From the NCBI GenBank assembly GCA_038380795.1, contig CM076269.1, positions 496,001-560,000 on the forward strand: a stretch of 64,000 nt of DNA. Reading direction: 5' to 3'. Shown in pieces: positions 1-13,000 of the stretch (its first letter is position 1; each line of letters begins with the position of its first letter). The notes beneath the pieces were generated by a model, which saw nothing but the letters and a program-made list of their open reading frames with translations, did not search any database and was not told where the DNA came from. The stretch comes from Pyrocephalus nanus. Lineage: Eukaryota > Chordata > Aves > Passeriformes > Tyrannidae. The position numbers and the translations under genes are program-made.

Positions 1-620
1 GGCACTCCTAGAGTCTCATGTGTGGTGCTGGTTTTCTGAAACATTATGTGTGATAGTCAAAATACAAGGTACATTGCTGGTGTGGGAGAAGTAGAACTGG
101 AGCCTAGTTCAGAGCACATGAGGACTCCTGTGAAATAATTACCAGGAGAAAGGGAGCCGAGTATACCCAGACGAGGCTGACTCACAACCAGCTCTGCTGC
201 CTCATTATTTCAAGCAGCTCTCCTGTTCAGAGGGAAGAGCCAGGGCACTTGGCAGCTGGCCGTGGAGAAGCTGAGGGAAATGCCGTTCATTTTCCCATGG
301 AGGAGCTTTCTCAAGCAGGTACACAGCTCCTGGGGCTGCTGGTGCTGCTCCAAGGACAGCTTTTCCTCAGCTTGTCCTGACTTCTCTTCTGGTCAGGGAG
401 TCCAAAGCCCCAAGTGAAAGCCGTTCATCCCCTCTAGTCTGTGTGGAGAGAAGGACTCAGGATCGTCCTGCCTGTGCCCAGGGTGCCCAGAGGCCAGGGC
501 TGCTGCCCTGCTGGGGCATCCCGAGCTGCCCCAGGGATGATCTGGGGAGCAGGGCTGGCAGCAGGAGCAGCCCCACCACTCCAGCCAGGGACAGCCCAGA
601 GCCCGGCAACCCGTGCAGGT
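1..620. other. Unique sequence, no gene seen
   Basis: Non-repetitive sequence leading up to the first minisatellite. I see no reading frame, RNA gene or mobile element that can be supported. From about 440 the GC content rises and the sequence grades into degenerate copies of the 15-bp repeat that follows. Confidence 0.6.
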
Positions 621-1395
621 GGGGTGGCAGGGCTGGAGCTGAGGCTGGCAGAGCCAAGGTGGGCAGTGCTCTGTGGGGCAGAGTCGAGCCTGGAGCTGAG
701 GTGGGCAGTGCTCTGTGGGGCAGTGCTGAGGCGGGCAGTGCTCTGTGGGGCAGAGCTCTGTGGGGCAGAGCTCTGTGGGGCAGAGTCGAGCCTGGAGCCG
801 AGGCTGGCAATGCTCTGTGGGGCAGAGCCGAGCCTGGAGCTGAGGCGGGCAGTGCTCTGTGGGGCAATGCTCTGTGGGGCAGAACTGAGGTGGGCAGTGC
901 TCTGTGGGGCAGAGCTGAGGTGGGCAGTGCTCTGTGGGGCAGAGCTCTGTGGGGCAGTGCTCTGTGGGGCAGTGCTCTGTGGGGCAGAGCTCTGTGGGGC
1001 AGTGCTCTGTGGGGCAGTGCTCTGTGGGGCAGAGCTCTGTGGGGCAGAGCTGAGGCGGGCAGTGCTCTGTGGGGCAGAGCTCTGTGGGGCAGTGTTCTGT
1101 GGGGCAGAGCTGAGGCGGGCAGTGCTCTGTGGGGCAGAGCTGAGGTGGGCAGAGCTCTGTGGGGCAGTGTTCTGTGGGGCAGTGTTCTGTGGGGCAGTGC
1201 TCTGTGGGGCAGTGCTCTGTGGGGCAGTGCTCTGTGGGGCAGAGCTCTGTGGGGCAGTGCTCTGTGGGGCAGTGCTCTGTGGGGCAGAGCTCTGTGGGGC
1301 AGTGCTCTGTGGGGCAGAGCTGAGGTGGGCAGAGCTCTGTGGGGCAGAGCTCTGTGGGGCAGTGCTGAGCCGGGCAGAGCTCTGTGGGGCAGAGC
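621..1395 (+). repeat. Minisatellite A, 15-bp unit (about 50 copies)
   Basis: The core unit is TGCTCTGTGGGGCAG (15 bp), alternating with AGCTCTGTGGGGCAG and a diverged 15-bp form AGCTGAGGTGGGCAG. A 12-bp module AGTCGAGCCTGG is inserted before the diverged form near 690, 785 and 830. The left edge is degenerate (about 621-660) and the middle (900-1390) is nearly homogeneous. All module lengths are multiples of three and contain no stop in most frames, so open frames of more than 360 codons run through it on both strands, with a 5-residue period. I read these as artefacts of the repeat, not as a protein: the frames have no non-repeat domain and overlap in several registers. The plus strand is strongly G-rich (7 G to 3 C per unit). 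Confidence 0.95.
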
Positions 1396-1628
1396 CGGCC
1401 CTGGGCCAGCTGAGCAGGGCCAGGCGTGGCCCCACGGCTGGGGCAGGTCCGAGGTCAGGGTGGGATTCCAGCCCATGGGCGAGGATCCAGGGGCTCCATG
1501 GACAGGCAGGGGCACCCCTGCGGCTGAAAACCCCGGGCTGAGCCAAACTGGGCCCCCAGGTCTGTGCTGGGGGAGGATCAGCCATGGGGGCCATGGGGGC
1601 ACTGGGTGTGCCGGGCCCTGAGGGCAGC

Positions 1629-2117
1629 GGGGCACAAACGGGGCAGGAACGGGGAATGAACGGGGCCTGAACGGGGAATGAACGGGGAATGAATGGGGCA
1701 CGAACGGGGAATGAACGGGGCACGAACGGGGCACGAACGGGGAATGAACGGGGAATGAACGGGGCACGAACGGGGCCTGAACGGGGCCTGAACGGGGCCT
1801 GAACGGGGAATGAACGGGGAATGAATGGGGCACGAACGGGGAATGAACGGGGCATGAACGGGGAATGAACGGGGCACGAACGGGGCATGAACGGGGAATG
1901 AACGGGGCAGGAACGGGGAATGAACGGGGAATGAACGGGGCACGAACGGGGAATGAACGGGGAATGAACGGGGCATGAACGGGGAATGAACGGGGCACGA
2001 ACGGGGCATGAACGGGGAATGAACGGGGCACGAACGGGGAATGAACGGGGAATGAACGGGGCACGAACGGGGCATGAACGGGGAATGAACGGGGCACGAA
2101 CGGGGCAGGAACGGGGC
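1629..2117 (+). repeat. Minisatellite B, 11-bp unit, G-quadruplex-type
   Basis: About 45 copies of GGGGNNNNAAC, mainly GGGGAATGAAC, GGGGCACGAAC, GGGGCATGAAC and GGGGCCTGAAC. The first GGGG is at 1629-1632 and the last at 2113-2116, a distance of exactly 44 units, so there is no net length change in the array. Each run of four G is separated by seven bases, which fits the usual G-quadruplex rule (runs of at least 3 G, loops of 1-7). Because 11 is not a multiple of three, three units give an 11-residue peptide period and the minus strand is open in all frames. These frames are not credible genes. The array lies about 230 bp downstream of minisatellite A but is unrelated to it in unit length and sequence. 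Confidence 0.96.
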
Positions 2118-2846
2118 TCTCCTTCCCTGTGGGCCAGAGGGCTCTGCTGCCACTGCCCGGGTGGGCTGCACAAAGAACAGCACCAGAGTGGAGCAAAGAG
2201 CGTCATTTGTTCCTCTCTGCTTATTTTTAAGTGGATGGGAAACATGCCGGCCGATAAAATTAATGAATGTGATGAGAAGTTGGCACATATGGACGCACAG
2301 AGAGGAATGGTTTGGGGAATTTTTTCCAGCCTTTGAAAAAAATTAATCATGTCTTTGTTTAGAAAATCAGGCTCTGTGCCCCTCATTCCCACCTCTAATA
2401 CTTTAGCCTTAATTATTTGCTGTAACAAGTACTATTTTCTGTCCTGCTATGAATTACATGAATTTCTTTTCTAAGCCCACATATTTACTTAATGTTTGAG
2501 GAATGGGAAAATGAAATGCCTTTGATCACATATTGCTCAAATGACAAAAGGATTAAAGAAACCCCTCTAGCTTAAAACTTTTTAATGAACATTTATTTTT
2601 GGAAGTTTTACTTGTGATTTGTCAACTTTTGCTGTGAATCTATTTAGCTATTTTGTAAATAAAGTAACGTGGAGCTTTTCTTAAGTACTGGGCTACAAGA
2701 GTTTTTGTTGCCTGGTTTTTCTCTTCCCTCCTCATTGCTCTAGAGGATTACAAAACATACCACCCTCTTCTCTCCTGCCTTTTTTCTCAAGTGCTCAGTG
2801 ATGGACAGAGTTATGATGCTTTCTCTTCTGGGAAGCTGTATTGTGG

Positions 2847-2870
2847 TTTTTTGTTTGTTTGTTTGTTTTT
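2847..2870 (+). repeat. (TTTG)n microsatellite
   Basis: A short T-rich tract with consecutive TTTG units, flanked by runs of T. It is a simple repeat with no sign of function. Confidence 0.8.
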
Positions 2871-3687
2871 AAATGCCAATAACGGGGTTTCCTCTGTTTA
2901 ACAACTCTTTTTGTTCATCTTGTGTGACGGAGGAAAATTTCCTTTCTTGTCACTCTCTGTGCCTTTATTTCTAACATGATGTTAAATTCTCTAAAAGAGA
3001 GGTAAATTGCTGGAGTACAGGAGGACATTAAAGACGTGTTTAAAAAAAAGAGTGGTGGAAATTCATAGCTGTTGAAAAGTTTCTATTGAAAACCGTTCAT
3101 TTTCTTGGGGTCACCCTGCCAATGCTTATTGGGGATTTTCTGGCTGTTTGGCCATTGGAAGAGGTCGTGGAGCCTGTTTGCAAGTTGCAAATTGAACAGC
3201 TGAGTGTCAACATGCTCCTCAGATGCCTTCCTGATGTTCTTCATAGTCACAAAGAAGGTCTCTAAATAGATGGGGGTGTAGGTGGATTACACTCCACTGG
3301 TTTTTTTCTAGACATGGGACAAATCATAGTAAAACAGCATCAAAAGGAACATCCTCGGGATTTCCCTTGTCCTGGTTTTGTCCTGAGTACAGGGTAATAT
3401 TTACCTGAAGCACTTAAATCCAGTTAGCTGTGAACTTCTCTTGCCAGGATAAGGGGAAGTGTCTCAAGAACAGAGATGAGTCAAGTTATTTTCAGTATTG
3501 TACAATGTAAGAAAAATTCTGGCATTGTTCTTCTGGACCACTGCATGTTATATATCAGTTTTTTCTTGAATTATCCTCAGGTTGACTGGTCGATTGTGCA
3601 GTCAGTTGTACTGTAATGGCCCAATGTTAAGGAATCTTGTGATTTTTAAGGAAAGGGTTACTGACTTTTCATGCCTTTTAGCATCTG

Positions 3688-3712
3688 CAGTGCTCTGATG
3701 ATCAGAGCACTG
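3688..3712. repeat. Near-perfect 25-nt palindrome
   Basis: The 12-nt arm CAGTGCTCTGAT is followed by one G at 3700 and then by its exact reverse complement ATCAGAGCACTG. Pairing stops at the next base on each side. With a one-base centre this is more plausible as a dyad protein-binding site, or a cruciform in duplex DNA, than as an RNA hairpin, which would need to open several pairs for a loop. No neighbouring gene suggests a role. Confidence 0.85.
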
Positions 3713-5920
3713 GTGAGAACAGGGAGGTCACGAGCATTCTAAAAGGCCCAAGAGAAGTAAAGCCTAGATTCTAGGATATAATGATTTTTTTTCTTTTTTG
3801 GCTTATTAAATGTAAGAGATGAAAGACAGGGATCTGGATTACAGAGTTACAGAGGAATAATGTTAACTATGTTTAAAGGCAGTGTTGATCAGTTGTCAAA
3901 TGAAGCCCTCATTTCTCGGTATGGATCTTATTACATGATGGTTATTACATTGACATGGTACTGATTCCTCCAGAAGAACAAAAGAACTACAGAAACCACC
4001 AAAAATCTGGTTCTGTTTGTCTTCCTTAGCCAGCCTCTCTGACTCTCCAAAAAGACAGCTGAACTGATTTTTCTCTGATTAAAATATGAATCCCTTTTGG
4101 AACGAACTTGCTTGCTGCATTTTTGCCAAGGAGGCATTCTTCTGATGGAGTTTTAATTGTAAATCTCTGAAAGCAGGGCTGTATAATAGGGGAGCAGCCA
4201 GTGTGATGGATGCTGATGGTCCTGCTCTCCCCTCTCCCTCTGGCCCTGCAGGGCTGGCAGGCCAGCCCAGGAACAGCCCCTCACTGCCCTTTGCTTTAGG
4301 GCTGACTGTGCTGAGGGAACTGCCCTGTGCAAAGCCTTTGCAGACCTGTTGGACTATGGCATGGAATATTGTCTGAAAAAATGGGTTTATGTGTCTGGAT
4401 CCTGAGCTAATCAATCCAGTGTGGCTGTTTCATACACTGCAGCCATCACAGCTTGGCTGGAACTCTTTCATCTTTGTTGAGGATATAGGATATCATTAAT
4501 GTTACCAGCTGCATTGTTTTTTCCTAATATCAACAACAGAGGGGAAAAAAGAAAGAGGTTCTCTTGTTTTCCACTTAGATAGCTCTCGTATTGCCAAACA
4601 AATGCAAACCAGGCTTTTACAATAATAATATTTTCCCAACTGCCCTGTTAATTTTCAGTAAATCAAAATAAAATGTGTTATTGTTTATTAAGACATTGTG
4701 ACCCATATGGATTCCAGATGATAAAAATCTCAATAATATGCTGCAGTGAGATGCAGCTTTTCTTTCAGTTCAGGTTTATATGTATTTCAGGACGACAATC
4801 CCCATTTAAGTTGTGTCAGCAATTCCATTTTACTTACAGTGAGAGTTCTTTAGACTCGCATCCCACTTTTCACTTGGAACTACCCAAGGACTCGTGAGCC
4901 TTTTGGGAATACCTTTGATGCCAGACTGTTGTAGGCACACTGATCTAATTGTACCTTGCAGCCTCCCCATTCTGGCTTTGAATAAGGATTTCTGGGCTTT
5001 ACACACTGGCTCCTGGGGAACTGCATGTGAAAGGTGGCCCCAGTGCCCATTCTCTAATGGTCATACCACAAAATATTGATGCTTTTGACCTCAATAACTC
5101 TATTATTCTGGTAAAGCGTGTATGAAAAATCCACACAACGTTCTTCTGACCAACAGCTCAATAAACATCTCTTCCAACATTTGCTGTGTTATATTGTGCT
5201 GTTGCAGGGGCGAGTTTTTCTCCCAGGAATTTTAGTTTTCAGAAGTTGTGAAAGGGAGTCAGGTGTTTGTGTCCGGGAGGAGGATGTCTCAGCTCTGTAA
5301 CTGAAATCTGGATATCTGATTTCATCAAACAGTAATAACAACATGATCTGTATTCCATGGTTTGTGTTAACTATTTGAAGCAAAGATTTTTAACATTATG
5401 AAAAAGTTGCATCTGACAAAATGGGAGCTGAAATATCTTCTTTTACCCTAACAGTATTAAGTTACTAAAACTTGTGAGTATATGTAAGATTTTTTTCAAT
5501 TCACATGTATTACAGAAGGATTATTCCTGAATATTTACATGTCTTCACAGTAATTGCAAAAAAATAATTAACTTCCATTGCCATAAAGGAGCATTTGAAC
5601 TGAACTGCATGGTTTTTGTCATGCAGATCTGGTAGAACATCCATCACGTGATGCTCTCTCAGTGCAACTAATGAAGAGTAATGCTCTTCTGGACAGGATG
5701 CATCTCGAGATGTTATCCTAAGAAAAATTATTCCGTTCCAATGGCAGTCTGGGCAAATTTAACACCAGATCTTATTACATACCATACAAACTTGGGAATC
5801 TCAGCTAATGCCATTGCAGACCTTAGCTGCTTGCTGAAATTATTGCAGTGCCACATTTCATTACCTTTTGTGCTTTGTACAAACCTTTCCTGACATTTTT
5901 GTCATATCTTTGCTTTGTCC

Positions 5921-5940
5921 TTTTTTTTTTTTTTTTTTTT
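5921..5940. repeat. T20 homopolymer tract
   Basis: Twenty consecutive T. It could be the reverse-strand A tail of an old retroposed copy, but the sequence to its left (5640-5900) shows nothing I can assign to a gene or SINE, so I leave it as a simple repeat. Confidence 0.85.
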
Positions 5941-6190
5941 AATATCTATTTTAGTGAAGTGCTAATTTGAGTGATTTTGAAATTAGTAACTCAGTTGTAG
6001 GATGCCACACTCATTCTTAGCTGTGCTCTAGTCTGGTCTTTGGAACAGCTTTGGGAATGGCAAGCTCGACACAAAACCCCTTGGAAGTGTTTCTGTCGGT
6101 CACTGTCAGATTTCAGGAGCCCACAAAAGCACCTGCACACTCCAAAGTCTTGCAGCCTCTAGAGGGTGTTTGTTTATTTTTGTTTTTCAG

Positions 6191-6308
6191 AGAATAGCAG
6201 AAATACAACTGTCACCTGTCCAGCACAGCTGAGTTTTTGGAACAAGGATGAGCCATCCAAGGAACAACGAATGGGCCTCATCCTGGCAGACTCACCCTGC
6301 AGACCAAG
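6191..6308 (+). other. Candidate exon (118 bp), unassigned
   Basis: A strong acceptor-like sequence, TTTATTTTTGTTTTTCAG, ends at 6190. A donor AAG/GTATGT begins at 6309. Between them one frame is free of stops: two leading bases, 38 codons, and two trailing bases (intron phase 1 in, phase 2 out). The other two frames contain stops. The translation includes an N-linked glycosylation-type NTT triplet and two cysteines but matches no domain I know. A 38-codon open frame occurs by chance often enough that this is only a hypothesis. It could equally be a non-coding RNA exon or a chance pair of splice-like sites. Confidence 0.2.
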
Positions 6309-9300
6309 GTATGTCCCTGCCACATCAGCTTAGGAGGTAACTTCTTATCTGAAACCTTCACCTCACAGTTCTGGCTGCCCTTCTTTGGGAATTACTGGCT
6401 ACCATGTGACATCCCCCTGTTATTTTTATTTGTTTTGTGTCCTGCTTGATAGCCCTCCATGATTTGCAGCCCACATTCTGCTGTCCCTGAAGCTGCTGTG
6501 TTGTTAAAACTTTATTATGTTCAACTTTTTTATCAAACTTATCATAAAAGAAAACATTTTCCAAGATTAAAACTATTATGGGAATAGCATGTGTGTAACT
6601 GTTCACACTACACATGCCTGTTGAATTTGGTTAGTGGTGCTGTTCAGTGCCATAGGTTTGCTAGTTTGCTGTTTAAAGCACTCCAAGAAGTTTTTGTTGT
6701 TATTTATTCTCATCAGGTTAGTATAAAATATTAGACAAATTGGCAGCATCAAGATACTTCAGATATATGATGCATGCATTGTTGTACTTCCCAAACTGTG
6801 CTGCTAATTACTGACAACAGTGATTGATGATGAATTTCAGCTTTGTATTAGATTTAAATGTAGGAACTAAGAGCTTTATGGAAGCATTTTGTTATGTTCT
6901 GTATAATGTTTTCCATTATATATTGAGTGAAAATTTGCTTTATAACCTTTATTCTTGTCATGCTAATATTTCTTTGCTTTTTATTGAGTATGCCACCTTA
7001 GAACAGAGCAATTTTTAGAAGTTGATACAATAGTTGATTCATCACTGAAGATTGCTTCTCATACAAACTTGCACCAAAAAAGAGCAGGTGGCAAAGGACA
7101 CCTTTAGTGGCTTTGGCTTGCTTAGATTACTCTTGTGCATTTTTTATTTTGCAGACACAAATAATGACTTTAAAAAAACAAGATAGGGTGATATTATTTT
7201 AGATTAAACTTGGGAGCTTGTGGTTGTTTCTGATGGTTAGCCAGACCCTTGAGAACATTCAGTGCTGCTCTGCTCTCGCTGTGCCTCAGGAAGGAAGCCG
7301 GGCTGCAGAGAGCCTTTGGGGAGTGTGGGTGTTCATGCAGAGGGCTGTGGTGCTGGGCAGTGGGAGTTCCTCTGCTTGGAGAGTGCTCAGAGATGTTCCT
7401 GGCTGGATTAGAGCCTGCCATGACTGCAGCAGAGCATGTTGTCTGACTGGAATGCACCTTTGTAGTTTGCTTTGTAGAGATGTTCTTTTCATGAATTTTC
7501 AGGCTGAAATGTCCGTATGTGCCTAAGGAAACAGGTGGCTGGGAGAACAGCAGGGTGTTGTGGAAGTGTCACTGGAATTGCAGTTTTTATGAACCGGTCA
7601 GAGTTCCTTTGTTTCTAAAAGCAGTCCTGTGGGGTTGCAAGGCTGCCCTTGTCCCGTGGTACCTCAGTGCTCTGCAGTGCTCACGTTCAGGTGTGTGCTC
7701 AGCAGCAGCAGAGGGGCCTGTGAAATGACTGTGCTGGCCATCATCTTCTATTCTTTCTGTTGTTATTTGTATGTGCTTTGGATTTGAATTTCCAGGTTTC
7801 TTTCCTGTGACCCAACTGTGTGTGGAACATGAGTGCCCCTTGGACAGGTTGGAGTTCCAGCCCTGTTTTCCATTCACACGGATGCTTGGCTGGCTGTGCA
7901 AGAGCTTTGCCTTGGAGTCAGGCAATGACTTGAGCAATGACAGTCAGAAGGGCTGAGAACTTCCCAATTAGCCATTTACCAGAGTTATTTGAAAGCGCTA
8001 ATGGAATATAGAGTTGAGGCCACACAAGTGGCCTCTATTCTTAGACAACTTTTGGATCAGTTTTGAGAATAAAATCACAGGTTCCCTGGGAAATAATTAT
8101 CTGATCACATCTGTACTGGAACAGCATCCTGGAACATTACTAAAGGTGTTAGTGACATTTACACTGTAGTTTGTGAAATGTTTGTTGGTGGTCTCTCAGA
8201 AGCTTAATGTTGGTGGGATGTTGCTATGAGCTAAGTGCTAATTCAAAGCAAAAGAAAATAGTTTGTGTTTTTGATGTTGCTTTTCTTCATATGTGTTTGA
8301 TTTAAAGATATTTTGGAAGAAGAGGCAGAAATAGGGGAGCACGAAAAAGCCTTTTGTAAGTGGGAAATAGTATGCAAAGATTTGAAAATACTTTTGGCCT
8401 TAAGGACAGTCAATAATTTAATGCACTGCTAATACTGGAGGAGTTTTCTGCAGGCAGCTTCCAAGTAGGCAGTCTCTGCAAAGCTTTTCTTCTGCAGAAG
8501 ATCTGATTCTTCCAGGGATCTTTGTGAGATATTCCTTCAGGACAGGTGGCCTCTATTCCCTTACTGGATCCAGGATGAGATCCTCTAAACTGGGCCTTTC
8601 TGGACTTCTGAATAGTGATTATGGAAAAAATCCCAAAGGGTTGGAGTTTGTTGGAGTTTTCATAGATTCTGGATAGGGGAACTTTGGTCTGGTTCAATGG
8701 TTATTAATTGTTGTCTTTGTTAATGATGCAGATAATTTATTTTCATTTAAGTTTTTTTGTTCCAGTAGAACTCATTATAAAAACCAACATAAATAGGAAT
8801 GGTTAATCAGAGCCATCTGTTCCAGCACAGCAGACTGTGTGTGCTCATGCCTGTGCAGATGCACACATAGCATGCCCTGTGCAGGAGAGGGATGGGGTGC
8901 AGGGAGATTGGACTCTACCTGAGGGTGCAGGCAGGGATCTGCAAACAAACTTGGTGTAGAAGTACAACTTGTGCTGGGCCTCCTGTCCTTTTGTTGTTTC
9001 TTTTCATCCTGCTCTAAAGCTGCAGCTATATTGTTTCCTGACTTTCTGCCAGAGCCCAGCATAAAGTCTCTGCCTACAAAGTGTGAGAGATTAAAAAGAG
9101 AATGACTTTTGAATGAGGAGGCTGCTTTAAATTATTCAGAGATCCTCCCTCTTCCTCTGTTCCTTTTCTTGATGTTTTGGATCAGCAGCACATTTCTAGC
9201 TGTAAAAGTCTTTAGAAAATATGTTTTAAAGGAACAACTTCAGTGTGTGAGAGTCTTTGAAAGTAAAGCATAGAGAACTCATTTTGCTTCGTTGCATGTA

Positions 9301-9693
9301 ATATAATAGACATTTGGAAATGTGAAGAATCACTAAATATACAAGTTCTGCATAATCTCTTAAAATCCTTGTAAAGGAAAAAATCCTTTTTGAGGACAAA
9401 CATGGGAATGAGACTTGCCACAGTAACTGGTTTAACTTCAAACTTTTGGCATCAGGGTTCATTTGCTGATCCTTTTGTCAGTGAAAAAATATGGTTTTCC
9501 AAGAGCTCTCTAGGAAGAGAATACTCCCAGAGGGTTCTCAGGCATTTTGAAGAAAATAAAAACTGAGTTAAATCTTCACCCAAAACTTGAACTGGACCCA
9601 AAATTAACATTTCTTGAAGCTTGACAAGTTTGGAATGTTTCCTTCCTCTCCCCCCTCATTACTTTTCATTTTCACACTCCCCTGCGTTTCCAG

Positions 9694-9862
9694 GCTCTGT
9701 CCAGGATGGGAGCTCTGTGTTGCTGCAGTTCTGTACAAAGAGGAGCAATATTTCTGGGCTGTATTTTGGCCTGCTTATAAGAAAAAAATTCCCACGCAGC
9801 TTAAGGGGGAACTTGTCCTTGTCAAAATGCTGCACAACTCTTTACAAAATCAAAACATTTAG
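9694..9862 (+). other. Weak candidate exon (169 bp)
   Basis: A pyrimidine-rich acceptor (CACTCCCCTGCGTTTCCAG) ends at 9693 and a modest donor TAG/GTAATA starts at 9863. One frame stays open across the interval (phase 1 in, phase 2 out) and its first stop lies inside the donor. The translation is basic and serine/cysteine-rich with no recognised domain. The donor is poor, so I rate it below the 6191 and 30040 intervals. Confidence 0.1.
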
Positions 9863-10085
9863 GTAATATTTTAGTAATAATAATAATAGTTTATAATGCA
9901 ACAAAATATTTTACAACAATTACCTCTCCTTTCCTGTGCCACCTCTAAAGCTGTATATGTTAATACACTTGCCTAGTAGTAAGATTATTGTGTATATTTA
10001 GAATTTATGTGTATAAGTGCAGTGGACTATAACAAGGAATGAAGATTTAAAACAAAACAGGACGAGAAAAGAAAGCATAATGGGG

Positions 10086-10098
10086 AAAAAAAAAAAAA
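10086..10098. repeat. A13 homopolymer tract
   Basis: Thirteen consecutive A within AT-rich unique sequence. No retroposon body could be recognised to its left. Confidence 0.8.
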
Positions 10099-13000
10099 GT
10101 TACTTTCTCAAACCTTTTACATTTGGTCAGTCCTAATACCAGCCTGAGCTGAAAGTTAAGAATTCTGCATCCCGGACTGAGATGTCTGAGTGCTGTTCTT
10201 GCAACCTTAAATGAACCAAGGATCTGCCAACACACTCTCCACTTGCCTCTTGCACATTTTTCTCAGTATGTGCTCTGCCAGTTTCTCAATGCAATAAAAT
10301 CTTCAACTTGTCAGACACTGAGTGTAAACCTAAATAGCTCTGGCTTGCAGATACAAAACCAGGGAACTAAGCTCCTGAGAAATTCACCCTGGAAGACTTG
10401 CCTTGATACCTGGGGTTTTTGCTTCTGAAATTCAGTAATGAGAATTACTGTTACTAAGAACTTGCAGTTGTGCTGAGATGATACGTTGCTGTTCTAATGA
10501 AAGAGAAAAAATAGTAATAAAAAAGGATTTCTTTCTCAAATATAAATACTTTTGGAATCATGGCTTCCTTAGGGACTAGCAATCTTCACAGCCAGAAGGT
10601 GCACTTACTCTGACAGCCTGCCTGACTCTTCTTGACAGCAGCTACCCTGAAATGGCTGTGGGCCTTTGGAAAAATTAACTGGTCTGGGTTTATTTGTTTT
10701 CAGATATTATTTCAAAGAGCTTCCTCATTTTTCCCACATTCTGATTAGAGATGGTTGCCAACATTTTTGTCTCTTATCTGTAATATACCTCCTGAAAGTG
10801 TTTCTCCTTAGGGATGGAAATGTACTTCTCAAAGGCATGAATTTAACAGATATTTAAAAAAAAAGAAAATTAGAGGTGGGAAATAACCTTCTAGATTACT
10901 TAGGTTGATTTGATGCCACTGCATTGTTGTGGAGAGCAGTGAGAATTTGGGAGAGGGGAGAGAGTGCATTGCGTTGACTGATTGTACCTGACTAATCAAT
11001 TCTACGTACAGAGATGTTTTTCCTTCTCTGGTGATGTTTGCTGGGGCAGAGACTTTGTCTCTTTGCATTCTAATGTAGATCCTTACAGCAGGGGTGCAAA
11101 CCCAAAGGGGTGGGTGTATTGCCATTTGGCTTCTTTGCCTCAGAGTTATTTGGAATTCTGTCGGTGTGACCAGAGGAGCCTGGGAGAGAAGTCCCTTTTT
11201 AATGAAAAACAACTGGGCCCTGCTGGTTTATAGCAGGTGAGCAGAAGGTTTCTCTGTGCCACTTTGCAGGGCACTGTGGGCTGTGCTGTGCTGGTTTGGT
11301 AGCCCTTGGCCTCCTGGGTCTTTACCCACCACGGCTTGTTGTTCTTGGCCAGCCCTGTGATGAGCTCAGGAAAGGGAGTGGCACAAAGAGCTGGGGGGGA
11401 GTTCTTGTTGAACACTGAGGACACACTGATTGAAATATTGAAGTACTGAGGTGTTTCAGAACTGGAAATCAAAATTATTCTTTTGCCTGCTTTAAAGTTG
11501 AATAAGGAGTTAAGATTGTCTGGTAGAGTTTCCTGTTCACAAATCCCAACTGCAGTTGCTCTGGGGGACTCCAGCAATGTTAAACCTGGGCAGTTTGGCA
11601 GAGCAGAACACACAGAGTGCCTGCTGGCTCTCTGTATGACTGAGGCTGCATGTATGTTCTATATCACTTATTCAGTGATAAAAAAGGATTTATAAATGAA
11701 GAACAATAAACATTTATACCATATGCTAAAGAAACGATCGAGCCTTTACCCTCACTCATGAGAAGATGCTGTGGCTCCAAGCTTGTCATACCATATGGAC
11801 ATGGATGGGAAAAGAAAACAATTGTGGGTGTTTCATGGGAGTGTAGAATTTTCACTTCATTATGGACAAGAGAAAAGGAAAAATGAATCAAATAAGCAAG
11901 CTTTTAAAAAAGTATTTCTCAAACTGAAAAATCTCATTGCATTTATTGCAATGCAAATTTTTCACCTTTGACATAAATACCCTGCCAGTAATATATCTCA
12001 GATGGAGATACAAAAATGGTAAATATATAATTTATCACATTCTTTTAAAATGATTTGAACAGAAGACTTCTTCTTTGTTGAGGTTTCAGTATTTAGGGAG
12101 AGAGAATTTGAAATTTATTTCTTTCTAATTTGTTAATATAAGTTTAAGGTCCAAACTGTCAGCCAGTGTGGAAATGGTGAAACAGCACTGGAGTCAGAAG
12201 AGCTCTGCTGGTTCTCACCCTCTGAGATGTCACCATTTATTTCATTTTTTGCTAATGATGCTGTATAAAAACATCACGATTGAGTGCAGATAAATTATTT
12301 GTAATATAATCCCAAAGTTTTGTGCAGAAGATGTTTCTTTTATGTCACACAAAGCCTGTCTTAAATTGCTCAAGTTAAGCTGAAAATGAAAAAACATGAA
12401 ATGGAAACCCCTAGAAACAGAATTATTCTGTTTTATTATCTGAGTGCTTAGCACTTTGCCTGAATGATAATGTTTTTCTTAATATATAAGGCATAGTTTC
12501 TGCATGATTTCAGTTGTCTTTTTCTTCTAAAAAGAGAAATGAATATTTGGGTAAGGTAGTGAAGCGATGAGGGGAACAAAAGAGGTATTCTTTTCCTCTT
12601 CAGAGATAATGAGGGAAAGCAAGTGCCCAGAACCAAGTGTCTCTGTCAAGCACTCACTCTTTTAGGGTCCCAGCAAATAATAAAGTAGAAAAACAAACAG
12701 AATAACTCAATGAAACAGAACCAACCCCCAAACCTTACCTGCCTAAAATAGTGAAATAATCTTAAATCCCTGACAGTATTATAGTGCTCCCAACTTTGCA
12801 GTCTGAACAAGATGTCAAGTTTTGTATTGCCATAGTGATTCAATGAGATGATTTTTGGAAAATGTGCAGAAGTGGCATGGGCCAGTTAGGAAATTCTGTT
12901 TGATATTATGCTACAAAATTCTTTTTCCAAAAATGAATTGACAAAGTTTTTGGGGAATTTTTCTGTATCTATTTTTTGTCTCACAGATAAAGACTAATTT

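Noticed and set aside
434..2428. Open frames of 240-660 codons on both strands over arrays A and B
   Set aside because: The unit sequences lack stops, so every register is open. The translations are pure 5- or 11-residue repeats and overlap in several frames.
11146..11613. 155-codon minus-strand frame as a gene (also 158 codons at 59527-60003 and 139 codons at 48964-49383)
   Set aside because: Frames of this length are expected a few times by chance in 64 kb of such composition, and none has a recognised domain or splice context.
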